Below are positions 1 through 11,080 of a stretch of 64,000 bases of DNA, piece after piece; the stretch's first letter is position 1; each line of letters begins with the position of its first letter. The notes below the pieces were generated by a model, which worked only from the letters and a program-made list of their open reading frames with translations, had not been told where the DNA came from and searched no databases. The position numbers and the translations under genes were made by a program. Origin of the DNA: Tenebrio molitor (Eukaryota > Arthropoda > Insecta > Coleoptera > Tenebrionidae); contig NC_091046.1 of assembly GCF_963966145.1 (NCBI RefSeq), positions 8,370,001 to 8,434,000 of the forward strand. The letters run 5' to 3'.

Positions 1-248
1 AATTATTGCAAGTCTTTTGAAATTTTGAAATTTAAAAAATCTTCCACTTTTTTATTTTGCATTTTTTCCCAGTTGTGTGTAAACATTTTTTTAATCATGT
101 GCCCGAAGCACAATTTCACATCTTCTTCTTACAACTTTTACATATCTGTATCATCATTTTGTGACAGATGTTGAAAAATATAATGTTTTAAATTTAATAT
201 TAATTTTTGTGTTCTCTTTTTAAAAATTACATTTATTTCCACCTTCTG

Positions 249-387
249 AGGGGGAGATTCACGAAACTTTGCAAATTTGTAAATCGTTAACGAAACGGCA
301 AATGCAATGCTTCAACAATGTTGGTTGTCATGGTTTTGAATTTGCAACACCTTATCGAGCCTTACCGAGTTTCGTGAATGACCCCCT
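249..387. mobile_element. short MITE, PIF/Harbinger-like ends
   Basis: The first and last 20 bases form an inverted repeat with 18 of 20 matches (left end AGGGGG-AG-ATTCACGAAACT, right end the same with TC). The 139-bp length and absence of coding sequence fit a MITE. The GGGGGTCATTCACGAAAC style of end resembles Harbinger-type MITEs, but I cannot show a clean target duplication. It lies downstream of the terminal exon of the minus-strand gene at 567-2501. Confidence 0.6.
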
Positions 388-516
388 AAGTAAATAACAG
401 TTTACAGGCATTTGTGGTAACTAAGTAAATGAGTAGTTACGGGTAGAGACCTGTAATATTTTACGATGCTCATCAAAAATAATTAATCAAAACTAATTAA
501 ATGATTTTTGAAAAAG

Positions 517-522
517 TTTATT
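517..522 (-). terminator. polyadenylation signal AATAAA for the left partial gene
   Basis: TTTATT on the plus strand is AATAAA on the minus strand. It lies about 45 bases beyond the stop codon at 567-569, the normal position for a cleavage/polyadenylation signal. This supports reading 567-660 as a true last exon. Confidence 0.4.
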
Positions 523-566
523 ATAAACACAAACAAATTTAACTATCAATTGCTCTTTGGATCGAA

Positions 567-660
567 TCAGTAGAGAACCGGACTTGCAGCGTTGGTAATT
601 CCGTGCACTTGCACTTCAAGAAAATCGCCTTCAAAATCTTCATTGGGCATTAGAGCCATT
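567..660 (-). CDS. probable last coding exon of an unrecognised host gene
   Basis: On the minus strand an AG at 662-661 is followed by 30 sense codons and TGA at 569-567. The peptide starts MALMPNEDFEGDFLEVQ and ends ITNAASPVLY. It is acidic and low-complexity-free, unlike the surrounding AT-rich noise. The exon would begin with one base that completes the codon left open by the exon at 2285-2501, giving Arg at the joint. An AATAAA lies about 45 bases downstream. Against it: the sequence before the acceptor is purine-rich, with no clear polypyrimidine tract. If not spliced, it could be a 31-codon ORF starting at the ATG at 659. I do not recognise the protein. Confidence 0.45.
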
Positions 661-2284
661 CTTTCTTTTATTTATTTTTGTTGTTTATCTCAACACTATA
701 TCATCTTTTTATAAACATAAATAACAATTAAAAAACGATGTTTAAAGGCTGAAGGTGAAAATAAAAGTTTGTATCTGTACTGGGCTTACTGGGTTATGGA
801 GACTCGTTCCTTCGTCACTCGTCCCACAAAAGCCTGCGCGCCCGTAAAGATTAATTTACTAAGCCCGTCACATAAATAACTATTACATCTAAATCATTTA
901 TACGAAATCTTTAATAGGTATAATAATTATTATCGGTCATGTTTGCCTAAGCACCATAGAATTTTAATAAGCTTGTTAATTAAAATGAGAAAAAAATGTT
1001 CTTTTTTTACCAAAAATTAATAATTTTAGAAAACGCACATGCATTTAATAATAACCATCTTTCATAAAGTTTCTAAACTAAAATCAGAATAAAAAAAGAA
1101 TTTTGGCAAGTTTTCCTCGCGAAAATATATATAATAAATAAATTATTACTCAGGTACTTCAGTGAAATTCGTTAAATTCCAAAAATTTCCCTCAAAGAAC
1201 TTTTTCGGAGTTTATAATCCGACTAATGTTCTTACCTTAGATTATCCTTTTTTACTTTAAACTCACTCCTTGTACATGCATAATTTAAACTCCTCCCTGC
1301 ACCTTATCAAAAATGTTATACATTTAGTTTTTCAATCTTCTGAAAACACTATTAAAGATGCATTTGTTTCAAAGTACTCAGCTTTAAAAAGTTTTGCTCA
1401 CCTTGCAACAAAATATTCCATCTCGGCTCTGTACTTACTCTACCAAAACATATTTTTATATCTTCTTTTACTCTGTTTAACCGTTTTTTTTTGCTAATTT
1501 TATTTCGTCACTCGAGGAAAAATTTTGGATATAATTGCTGTTACAGTTATGTCACTTTTATCTCATTTATATGACAGTGTAACCTGTTTAAGAGAGTTCA
1601 TAAAACTTCATTCACCCTATTTTTGTTTATATTTATTAGGCTATTTATACGAAACTCCGCAAATGTCTATAAACTTTCATTATTCGATTCTCTTTCAACT
1701 ACTTTCTTATCTGTCCTTTCCAGTACTAATGAAATTAAGAGCAAACTTAACTTTAATGACTCTCTGACCAGATCGCACCACAAACAGAAATTACAAAGCA
1801 ATTAAGAACGAATTAATAATTTGCAAATTACCTATTCAAAAATAAAAAATAAAAATGTTCTAATTAGTAATTGTCCTAGCGAAAACAAAAATTACCCGTT
1901 TGTTCTCCGCAATTCAGTAGACGTAACTTTCCTGAAGGGAAACGGAATTAAAAACCAATAGAAAAAGTTAAACAAATAACTAATAACAACTTTGTTAATT
2001 AAAAATTTATTAGTCAACTACAATCTGCCTTAACGAAGCACTGTGCAAAGATATTCATAACAAAATATTTTTGAACTGTCTTAAATAATTAATTCGTAAT
2101 TAATTTAAGTAGAAAACTAGCCAGTGTCTAAATGATACTACTGACAACCAAATAAATTTAGAATTGCATAATTGTTAAAAATATTAATAACAAATTATAT
2201 TTGTTAGGCTGGGAGTATACATTTTCAGTTGGTGGTACAGTGTCAGAAATACTAATTAATTAGTCGATGAATTATTAAAATTAC
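661..2284 (-). other. putative intron between the two left-gene exons
   Basis: AT-rich sequence between a GTAATT donor (2284-2279 on the minus strand) and an AG acceptor at 662-661. Apart from a short GC-richer patch near 776-845 I see no gene, repeat pair or RNA here. Open frames at 1270-1497 and 1525-1767 have composition expected by chance. Confidence 0.35.
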
Positions 2285-2501
2285 CGTATAATTTGGGAGA
2301 AGCTCGAAACGCCCTCTTCTACATGGTCGCCTTCGTCATCGGAAGACAGATCCAAGAAAAGTCTAACACGACGTAGGTCGTCATCAGGTTCTGTGCACAC
2401 GTGTCTTTCAGCAAGAGCAAAGCAAGTTTCAGCCGGCGTCGAACACAAATCTGACAGGCCACTGAAACCGCTGTTGGAGGAAACTGCTATATTCAGTCCT
2501 G
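2285..2501 (-). CDS. coding exon of an unrecognised host gene (C-terminal region)
   Basis: Read on the minus strand, a good acceptor (TTTGTTTCAG at 2511-2502) opens a 72-codon frame. The frame is rich in Ser, Asp and Glu and includes SNSGFSGLSDLCSTPAETC and DLSSDDEGDHVEEG. Codon use and GC content are clearly above the flanking intron-like DNA. It ends either with a stop (TAA at 2283-2281) or at the donor CG|GTAATT, which leaves two bases of a codon. The exon at 567-660 supplies exactly one base, so the two join in frame. The acidic stretch suggests a flexible C-terminal tail. Upstream exons should lie to the right on the minus strand or may be broken by repeats; I did not find them. The family is not recognised. 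Confidence 0.55.
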
Positions 2502-4150
2502 CTGAAACAAATTTAGCGAGCGCATGCTTACGCCGCAGGTGGTTGAAACCGAACGAGTAGGTAGTTCAACTATTTCCTAAACGTTATCTGGAGTAATCCA
2601 AGATGACCGTGATTTTGATCGGGACCCTGGCGGTCCGTCCCTTCCGTTACTTCCTGGGGGATTAAAATAATCTCCGGAACATAACCGGCGCACATCGACT
2701 GTACCGTCGATGAAGCCCTATCTAAACTGTTGCAAGATTGTAAAATTTGATAGTGGTTGATTCCTGCACAGCGAATTGGTCTGCTGTTGTGCGGGAAATG
2801 CGATAATTAATTATCGCTGCCCACGAATCGGCTTACTTATCGAGTTAAGCCGAAATAAGCCCGTGGCGCAACTGTTTGAAATTATCTTTTAATTCTCTGA
2901 GGTATTACAAGACAACGGTGACGTCAAACAGGTTAGCAGTTTCCACAATGGAAACAACGACGGGGGAAATTTCACAACAAAAATTTCCAGGGATTTTCTA
3001 TTTGGAAGTCATAAGGGTTGGGTTTTATGAAACACGTCTTGAGCTGATGGTGCTTCTAATTAAGGGACCGACGGTTAATTGGAAATGTGAAATTCGTTTT
3101 CGCAGTCACGAAAATTGCAGGATAAAAGAAAAACTAAAAGTGACGATAAAAGTGAAATTCGGAATGTTCGTGCTTGCTTAATCGGTTTCAGGCAATAGTC
3201 TTGCTATAAGCTTGCTAATGATAAATCTGAAGTTGTCAAAATGTTTGCAATAATAATTTGCAGGTTATTTAGACTGTGTAATTTCTCGGTATTTATATTT
3301 CTCGATTTCCCGAAGCTCTGATTATTTTGTTAAATGAAATTGGTTTTTATTTAATTAAAATAAATTGGAATTTTGTTCCAAAAAATGGTAATTGTTACGT
3401 TTTCGTTGTATTTTTATACGCTTCTAATTTTATTGTGTTTTCGTTTTGAATCCAAAAATAATTCTCTTATTTGAAACCATTATTAATTTGAGGCGGTTCG
3501 CTAATTATTTTTCACAGGTTCACTCACCTTGTAAAAAAGAACAATTTAGATAAAAACTGTATTGTAGGTTTCGTAATAACCGATAATATGTTTATGAATT
3601 GCGTCATAAATTTTTATATGCAATTATGGATATATTTTCAAACATTGGGTCTTTATGATTTCCTTTAACATATATATGTATTTCAAAAAATCTGGTCCGC
3701 GTTCCAACTAGAACAATTTTGTTTTTCTGCTTTTTTATCATATTTTCAGCGTTAATTTTTCATTCTCGTTATTATCTCTTTTCGGTCATTTCTGCCATTT
3801 ATGTATCTGAATAATCAATTGTTAGTCCAGTCTTTGAAATCGTAAATGCAAATCTTACGAAAATTTTTACTTTTAATGTTAATTCAAAATACAAAATTAA
3901 ACGGGTGTAAAATATAAGGCGTCTAAATAAAAATCTGGTCAAGAGTGCTGTGAAAAATTTTACGAAGCGTGTTTAGCATAATATGTTACATTTAGCTAAG
4001 TGACAAACCACTCATCATGGCTCTTGCACTTGAAAATTCTCAAATTCTGACAGTGTTGAACAAAAAAATATTAAATAAAATTAATAGAAAATAAATTGGA
4101 ATAAACCTTCTGAATAGCTAGAAAATAAGAAAAAGATAAGATTAATGTTA
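2502..4150. other. no gene recognised
   Basis: This is probably intron of the left gene. A GC-richer patch lies at 2520-2880. A plus-strand frame at 2876-3181 (101 codons) has no recognisable motif and no splice or promoter context, so I do not call it. No inverted-repeat pair was seen. Confidence 0.3.
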
Positions 4151-4568
4151 TACAGGATGTCTCAAAATTCGCGAATTCCGAATTCAGAGCGTTGTAGGGG
4201 ATCACTTCAGTAGTTCAAATATGGAAATAAAAAAAAATCGGGACCCCCCTCACAAAGATACATTGGTCTGAAGGTGCACTCTTTGAACTGCGTTTTCTTC
4301 AAATACAGGCTGAAAAGTTCATTGTTATTTATGGTGTAGATGATTGTGGAGAATAATAACGTAAAACAATTTTTTGAAGAATACCTTTACTTTGGAGTAA
4401 AAAAAATCTTAAATTTTTAAAATTTTTCACTGTGTCACTGTGGATTTGAAGGCTGCTATGTTTTGAACAAAATTAATCTTCTTCAGGAAGAGCGATTTTT
4501 CGAGCTCCACTGGGTCCTTCCCTACTACGCTCTGAATTCGGAATTCGCGAATTTTGAAACACCCTGTA
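4151..4568. mobile_element. MITE family A, copy 1
   Basis: The ends form a long terminal inverted repeat: TACAGGATGTCTCAAAATTC at the left, and the reverse complement around 4530-4568 at the right, both containing the palindromic core CGCGAATTC. No transposase frame. A second copy lies at 17837-18233 in GALK2 flank/intron sequence. Relative to that copy, this one has an extra stretch at about 4320-4385. The TACAGGATGTC terminus points to mobilisation by a Tc1/mariner-type transposase. Confidence 0.8.
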
Positions 4569-4702
4569 TGTATACATTTGAACATATACAGTCATGTTTC
4601 GAGGGAAATGTGGGCTGAACATTGAACAATATTTTCGTAGATTTTTTTGCTGCCAGAAAAAATAGCAGATTTCATTTATTTGTCAAAGTTGACATGTGAT
4701 TA

Positions 4703-5058
4703 TACAGTGTCGAACAAAATGATCTTCATCTAGTTACCCTAGTAAAAATACGATGTGCCGTTCTACAGGCAGTACCCCAACCTCAAAATATACATCAAAA
4801 TTCCAAATATGATTTATCGCGAATAATAATAATAAAATACGCCTCAATAATTAAAGTGTTTTCTTGCATCGTATACCTATACATTTTAATCGTTTGTTAA
4901 TTCAATTCAATAAATTGCAATAATTGCCAATTTGGTTGATAACATTTATCCACAGAACTTAAAAGTCACTTCAAAAAACAGTAGAGCGGTGCATGAAAAT
5001 TTACATGGGAAAAAATTCCAAAGCTGACTAGATGATAATCATTTTGTTCCACACTCTA
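4703..5058. mobile_element. MITE family B, copy 1
   Basis: Terminal inverted repeats start TACAGTGTCGAACAAAATGA and match the reverse complement of 5010-5058, including the CATCTAGT block. The 356-bp element has no coding sequence. A second copy sits at 20642-21042. Isolated look-alike ends (GACAGTGTYGAACAAAA) occur near 4040 and 39733. Confidence 0.8.
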
Positions 5059-5980
5059 CTTTTCAAAGCAATTTTACCGAAAAGTACCTACCTAATGATA
5101 ATAAAATAACAACCACTGAATTATTAATTTTAGCCAATTTTTTTAAAATAAAATGTTAACTAATTAACTGCTTGAAGTCACATTTAAAACCCAAAAAAGA
5201 AATTGTCCCAGATTTATATGAACAAGTGAAATTGAAAGTTACTTTACAACAGTTGTCCCAGATTTACTTGAACATGACTGTACATCTAGGTATTTCAGTT
5301 CAGCTATTCAGTCAGTATACAAGGGCCAACAACAATGTTCGGAAATTCAATAAACGATAATAGAAATATAATATAATAGTCAAAGCTTTATGGTAGGTAT
5401 ATGGGAAGAGGGGAAATAGCCCAGCTAATTAATTACAAGGGAAGCGTTGAGAAATTTTGCAGTAAATTGACAGATATTTGTGCAGAATCATTTATCCAGG
5501 TCTCTCTTCAGGCACCGAACAATTTATTAAATTAAATTAAATAAGCAAGTAAGAAGTGTTATCGCTCGACCATAAAAATGAGTCTACGTAAAAAGTCGTT
5601 CAACACGATAATGAAACTTAATTCTTAACCTCTTGTCTTTGCATTATTAGTATTATCACACATAACCACAGATTAAGATTCGCATAACATAACTTTAAAG
5701 TTACGAATTGCAGTGCTATTGGACCGTACTAACACAGCGGCGCGGTCTAATGTGACTCATTCGTATAGGAATCGTTCTCAAATCAAAACCACTTTTGATT
5801 TTGCTGAAACTGTTAAGACACCTGCGTATTATCGAATTCATGAATACCTTTCACAAATTCAGAAAACGATCACAAACAAGTTTAGGTATTGAAATTTGGA
5901 CAAGACAACGTCTGTCGGGTCAGCTAGTCTACAATAATTTTGAATCACCCAATATCATATCTTACCACATTCTAGCCATA
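5059..5980. other. no gene; one orphan transposon end
   Basis: AT-rich DNA with no credible coding frame. At about 5925-5955 the sequence TTTTGAATCACCCAATAT matches the inverted-repeat end of the element at 60515-60796, so an orphan terminus of that family lies here, just before the Tc1-like element. Confidence 0.35.
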
Positions 5981-6063
5981 CAGGGTTATTCACGAGACGG
6001 GTACTTCTGAATGTCTTTTTCCCGCAACTCGTTATACATATTGCAATAATTTCTTGATTTCAA

Positions 6064-7280
6064 ATTTTGAAAATAATTATAAGAAAAAATAATAGAAATA
6101 TTTGTACTGCATTCATAGACTACAAAAAAGCCTATGATTCAGTACCACATTCATGGTTAATTAAAGTTCTTAAAATTTATAAAATTAATTTGGATTTGAT
6201 TAACTTTTTATCCCATGTTATGACATTTTGGAAAACTACTTTAAATTTATCAATAAACAATACTAAATTAAAATCCGAGCCTATTCAAATTAAACGGGGA
6301 ATTTATCAAGGAGATTCTTTAAGTCCTTTATGGTTTTGTCTAGCCATCAATCCTTTGACAAATCTATTAAATAGCACTGGATATGGTTTCAATATTAGAG
6401 TTAATAATACCACACTATCCAAATTAAATCACCTTCTTTATATGGATGACATAAAACTTTATGCATCTAAAAAGAATCACATTTTATCTTTACTAACAAT
6501 AACTGAAAATATCTCAAATGATATTGGCATGAGTTTTGGTATTGATAAGTGTAAAACGCAATCAATATGTCGTGGTCATTACGAAAATTTAGAATATATA
6601 ACTAAAGAAGGAGAAATCATTAAAAATTTAAATAAAGGAGAATTTTATAAATATTTAGGTATTAATCAATCAAATCATATTCAACATTCAATTATAAAAG
6701 AAAATTTAGAAAAACAATTTTATTTAAGAATTAAATCTATTTTAAAATCAAAATTAAACGATAATAATTTAATTAAAGCAGTTAATACATATGCTGTTCC
6801 ATTGTTGACCTATTCTTTTGGTGTTATAAAATGGTCCAAAAGCAAGCATATCTTTTAGATATAGCTGTTCCAAATTCACACAATATAACACAGACATATA
6901 ATACAAAAATTAATAAATATTTAGAACTATCCGTTGCTATGAGAAATCTTTGGTGTTTAGAAAAAATTTCGATTTTACCTTTTATAATTTCAGCAACAGG
7001 AATAGTACCGCAATCTCTTTTTAAAAATTTAAAAATTTTGGACTTAGAGAACACATTGGTGCTTGAAATTCAAAAAGGTATATTATTATACTCATCACAT
7101 CGTGAGGAAATTCCTTAACATTGACACAGAACATAAAACACAAAAAAGTCAAAATGTGGAGGCGAGACGCCGGTAATTATGTTGATAAGCACTGCATTAT
7201 TACTTGATAGTATTATCCGTAATAGTGTATGTACTCCGGCAAAATTGCCGTGCCGCCGGGTGGAGGTGGGATACGAAAAA
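6064..7280 (+). mobile_element. non-LTR retrotransposon (LINE) fragment, 5'-truncated and internally deleted
   Basis: The first frame (TTG 6067 to 6858) is a reverse-transcriptase palm. It has motif A FIDYKKAYD (residues 16-24), motif B RGIYQGDSLSPLWF (77-90) and the catalytic motif C YMDDIKLYA (125-133). The second frame (6831-7118) begins mid-protein and carries LLDIAVPN and a following block seen C-terminal to the RT in some LINE families. The segment normally lying between them is missing, so the break is a deletion plus frameshift rather than a single indel. There is no endonuclease or ORF1. The 3' tail (7140-7280) contains a GC-rich hairpin and ends GGTGGGATACGAAAA. A 3'-only copy on the minus strand lies at 25612-25914. 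Clade assignment (R2-like or other) is not secure. Confidence 0.8.
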
Positions 7281-7342
7281 ATTGAATCCACGATGTCTCT
7301 TTAACGTTAAACTAAAAATTCTTTGTCAATTCGAAAAATTTG

Positions 7343-7467
7343 TTTTTACAATAATGACGAAAAGACTGACATGCTCGTCATTTATGGAGAGTGTGGAAAG
7401 AATGCTGTCGCCGCTGCAGCCGATGGTAGACGCTTCGAACACCTTTTACATTAAGTTAATTTGTTAA
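7343..7467 (+). pseudogene. Tc1/mariner transposase remnant, N-terminus fused to C-terminus
   Basis: One short frame reads DEKTDMLVIYGECGKNAVAA and then, without a gap, GRRFEHLLH and a TAA stop at 7465-7467. The first part is the start of the DNA-binding region of this transposase family (compare the frames at 60105 and 9774). The second is the family's extreme C-terminus (compare GGHFEHLL at 62141-62167). The whole DD-D catalytic core is gone, with the joint close to in frame. Confidence 0.6.
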
Positions 7468-7806
7468 TTTATTTGTTGAATTTTGATTAAATATAGGTTA
7501 TCTGCCAATCTGACATATCTATCCAACTTACTTTGATTTTTAATTTAAAAGAAATAACACATTTGATTTAGTACAGGGTCGCCAGCCTCGCAACGTTAGA
7601 CAAACTAGTTTTCCACTACCGCCGGTGGTGCCACCTGTCGGCGATACTAGTCTCAATCATGTTTGAAGCTTGCGGCACATTCAACTACGTCATCAACGCC
7701 TACTGCGATGGGACAATCATTTATAATGACTCTGTAGTTACTGCCATTGGTATTGTTGGTTGCGGCAAAATAAAAATTCAGCAGTACCCCTCTCGTGAAT
7801 AACCCT

Positions 7807-9773
7807 TAGAACACCTTAGAAAACAACAATGTTAATTGTAATTGTAGTTGTGTGCATTATTCCATTATACTGTTTTCAATCAATAATATTTCGGCTTTCA
7901 TAATAATAAAGGCAGTAATCTGTATGGAGCAACTGTACAAGACCCTGAAGAAACAATGTACAATTAAGTTAAATCTGACAGTAGGAGATAAAGAATGTTA
8001 CATAATATGAAGGATGTAACTAACAGATGTGACCTACTTTTATTTTGACAGCTGGCGTCAATTAAAGCTCGAGTGAATCAATCTACGAATCAACTTTTGA
8101 TGTTCGTGACTGACTAAGCTTTCACTTTTTTTCTTGATTAAAAAACAGATGTACATAATAAATAATGATAAAAAAACAGTTTCGGTTTATAAACATATTG
8201 TATAATGTTTTAATAATTTCTTCTGTATGCTAGGCAATTTTCGGGGAACCGCTGAGAAGATCACGCAACCTCTCTACCATGGAAGGGCGCGATAACAAAA
8301 ATTAGAAAAATATTGACAAGAGCGTGTTTAGTTGTATTTGCCTCGTATTTACGAATATATTTATACTTTATTTAACTGTTGTTAGTTATTATTCGTACAT
8401 ATTCGTACACTTCCAAACAACGCAATGAGCGTGGTAGAAGATGAACAGCACATTTTTCTGCATAGATATTTTTCAAATATCATTTAAATTCAAACACCAG
8501 GTAATAAAATTTGACAGAAAGTCACTGGAGTGGATGACACGGGTAGCAGGTGATTCAAATTATAGGAGTAATATCAAAGGTGAATAGCTCATTAACATGA
8601 ATGTTAAACTCACCAGTTTAATCAACGCTGTTTGTATTTATCTTTCCGTTAATAATTTGAGCTGTTTCGACTGTTTGACCTCAGCCATCAGAGCAATTAA
8701 TAATTTTCACTAATTACCCTCCTAATCTTTTACCACCCAGGACACACAAACAAACCCTTTTTAAAATAAACTTTCTTAAGACTGGTTTAGTTAATCGACT
8801 TCTTCGCTTAAGCACCGCTTCGTAACTCGCTGATTATTATGTAACATCTTCGTCAAATAAATAATTCTCTGAAGTTGGCCCAAATATTTACGATAAGACC
8901 GTCCGTTATGAACGCCTCAAGCAAATTTGTTTGTTTTCAGAAAGGCTTATGTACCTAACATTAACAGTCCGTCTGTAAAGTTTTTTGTTTTTTTTTTTTT
9001 ATGAAATTCGTTGCACTGACGTGTTGATTGCAGAGATAACAAGATTGTCGGTGAAGCATGGCGACGTAAATCATTAATATCGAAATCAGAACAAGAGGTA
9101 ACGGTGCGTGGTCACATGTAAATATGACCAGATGTTTCGTTACAAATAACAACTGTTTGCGTTGGATTATCGCTAGACCTCTCATACACGGGCGTTAAAA
9201 GTCGTAAATATGAACACTTCTTTTATAACGCACGTCATTTTAATTGCTTGCCCGGCGCCTCCACCAGATTTGACAATACATTTAATTTAAGATTATCGAG
9301 TTAAAAATTAAATTTTCGTGTTCGTTTCCTGGGATATACAGGACGTCTCAGCTAAGACTTTCGAGCCTAATATCTCGGTTATTTGCCAACGGATTTTTAT
9401 GAAATTTAAAATACAGATATTCAATTAGTACTTAATCATAAAATTATCTCAAGTTAAAATATGTAATTTTAACACATGTTTCCTTTATTGAAAATTAAGC
9501 GCAATTATTATTAGATTGTTAAACATAAAAAAATAGATGTCTACACGAACAATTAACTAAATTACTCGTCTGATTCAACGAAAAGATTAGATTTTGTTTT
9601 AAAAAATTTAATCTAAATTTTGAAGGTATTTCAGCAGTTCCTTTTGAAACAATTGATGAAAAGTTGCCAAGCAACATTTTGTACACCCCTTAATATCTGT
9701 CAAAAGTGGGCGCGCTTTATTAGAAACGTCAAATTGTGTAAATTTATTGAAAATACTCTAAAAATAGACTACA
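7807..9773. other. no gene; one orphan transposon end
   Basis: AT-rich sequence without recognisable genes. Near 9346 a TACAGGACGTCTCAGCTAAG terminus looks like the left end of a Tc1/mariner-type element, but I found no matching right end. A frame at 8961-9185 (minus) ends in low-complexity lysines and is not called. Confidence 0.3.
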
Positions 9774-9970
9774 ATGGCAGAAATTTCAATATTGTTGAAA
9801 AAGGAAACAATTTTTGCCTACGGAGAGTGTCGTAAGAGCTTCAATGACACAGTTCGTTTTCTCCTGGAACACTATCCAAATGTATGCTTTATAAAATTTA
9901 AGGTTCAGAGAGAGGTTAATTTATTTGAAGACACAGGAAGCGTACGTGAACTAAATTACCTTGCTAAAAT
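9774..9970 (+). pseudogene. Tc1/mariner-like transposase, N-terminal HTH fragment
   Basis: The frame opens MAEISILLKKETIFAYGECR and continues with a TVRFLLEHYPN block and FEDTGSVREL. The pattern YGEC ... YPN ... F.TGSV is the paired helix-turn-helix region of insect Tc1/mariner-like transposases, which binds the terminal repeats. The reading frame loses similarity after about residue 65 and stops at 10007. No catalytic domain follows. It may belong with the orphan terminus at about 9346. Confidence 0.5.
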
Positions 9971-10429
9971 AGCCCGATCGTGTTTTAGTCCTTTATGGAA
10001 GAATTAAAGCATCCAGTATAATAAATTACGTCCAAATGTTGTCTTTAAGTTTGTAAGTTTTGTAAGGTTAGCAAGATAAACATCAAATATGTTACCTGCT
10101 TTTGTGCGAACAGGGGTGACCAAAATTCGGCGATAGTGCGCGTTTGTTTCATACGCGTCTACGTTTTTGCATCAGCAGCCACGTGGAACACAGTTTTTTC
10201 CTTTTTCTTGCAAACCAGACGTCTTTCAAGGACGAGGTTTTCCTTACAGCATTTTTTATTGACGATCAATTTTTTGATATAAATCTTAAGTGATTCAACA
10301 TTTTAAAAAGGCATGTAAAAATTACGTTTTCAAGACTTGGGTTATTGCATTAATGGGCTTTTACTCTTCACCCTCTAAAATATCTGCATTTTAAATTTCA
10401 CAAAAATTCGTTAGAATAGAACGCTAAAA

Positions 10430-10618
10430 AAAATATTTTTTTCACAACTTTTTCGACAGTTTGGGATATTGAATTGTAATTTATCCGATAGTTTAAAAAA
10501 TCTTCCAACTTTGTTCCAAAAATGGTTTAAATATTTTCATCGGAACAAAAGTTAACAGGGGGTTGAAAAATTAGCATGTAAAACCCTATGGCCAGTCTTA
10601 AAAAAAACTCACTGTATA
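10430..10618. repeat. solo terminus of the 53155-54266 element family
   Basis: The stretch is the reverse complement of part of 53288-53420: both contain CCAACTTTGTTCC (in one or other orientation) and GTTAACAGGGGGT, and both run out to an ACTGTATA end. The partner end is not visible in this neighbourhood, so this is an isolated or truncated copy. Confidence 0.55.
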
Positions 10619-11080
10619 CATATTTCATAAAATCAAAACCTTCGTATTATTCAATTTTACCTCCAATACCATAAATCAGGATCATGTCTGTTTTCTCATC
10701 GTTCGAATACATTTTAATCGTCGTATTCTAACTCTTTCGTAAATGTCAGTTATGACAAATAAAACTATTGAAAGCAAAGTCATCATGGATTCATAATTTC
10801 ATCAAACAATACCATATTTAAAATAGCCATGTTAACTTTGGAAATGTATTGTGGGTTGCATTTTCAATTCCGCCGAGCTCATTATCACTCCCGAAATACA
10901 CTGTATGATTATAAATTGGTATGAATATGGTGAATATGGTGAAATATTCTTGGTGTGGAAGGAAAAAGAGGAAATAAGAACATAATCATTATCCATTAAT
11001 GCAAATGTGTTGATATGTGCCAAACCTGCTTTGAAAGAGTTAAAAGAATTAGTAAAAAACGTGTAATCAATATTTATACA

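Larger units (their letters stand above)
5981..7806. mobile_element. Tc1/mariner-like element carrying a nested LINE
   Basis: The left end (CAGGGTTATTCACGAGACGG at 5981) and the reverse complement of the right end near 7760-7806 form an imperfect terminal inverted repeat of about 45 bases, ending in CCGCAAC. Most of the interior is a LINE fragment (6064-7280). What remains of the element's own coding region is a joined N- and C-terminal transposase remnant at 7343-7467. The element is therefore both internally deleted and interrupted. Confidence 0.6.

Noticed and set aside
2876..3181. 101-codon plus frame
   Set aside because: No motif, no splice or polyadenylation context, and composition rising to Lys/Val-rich noise at the end.
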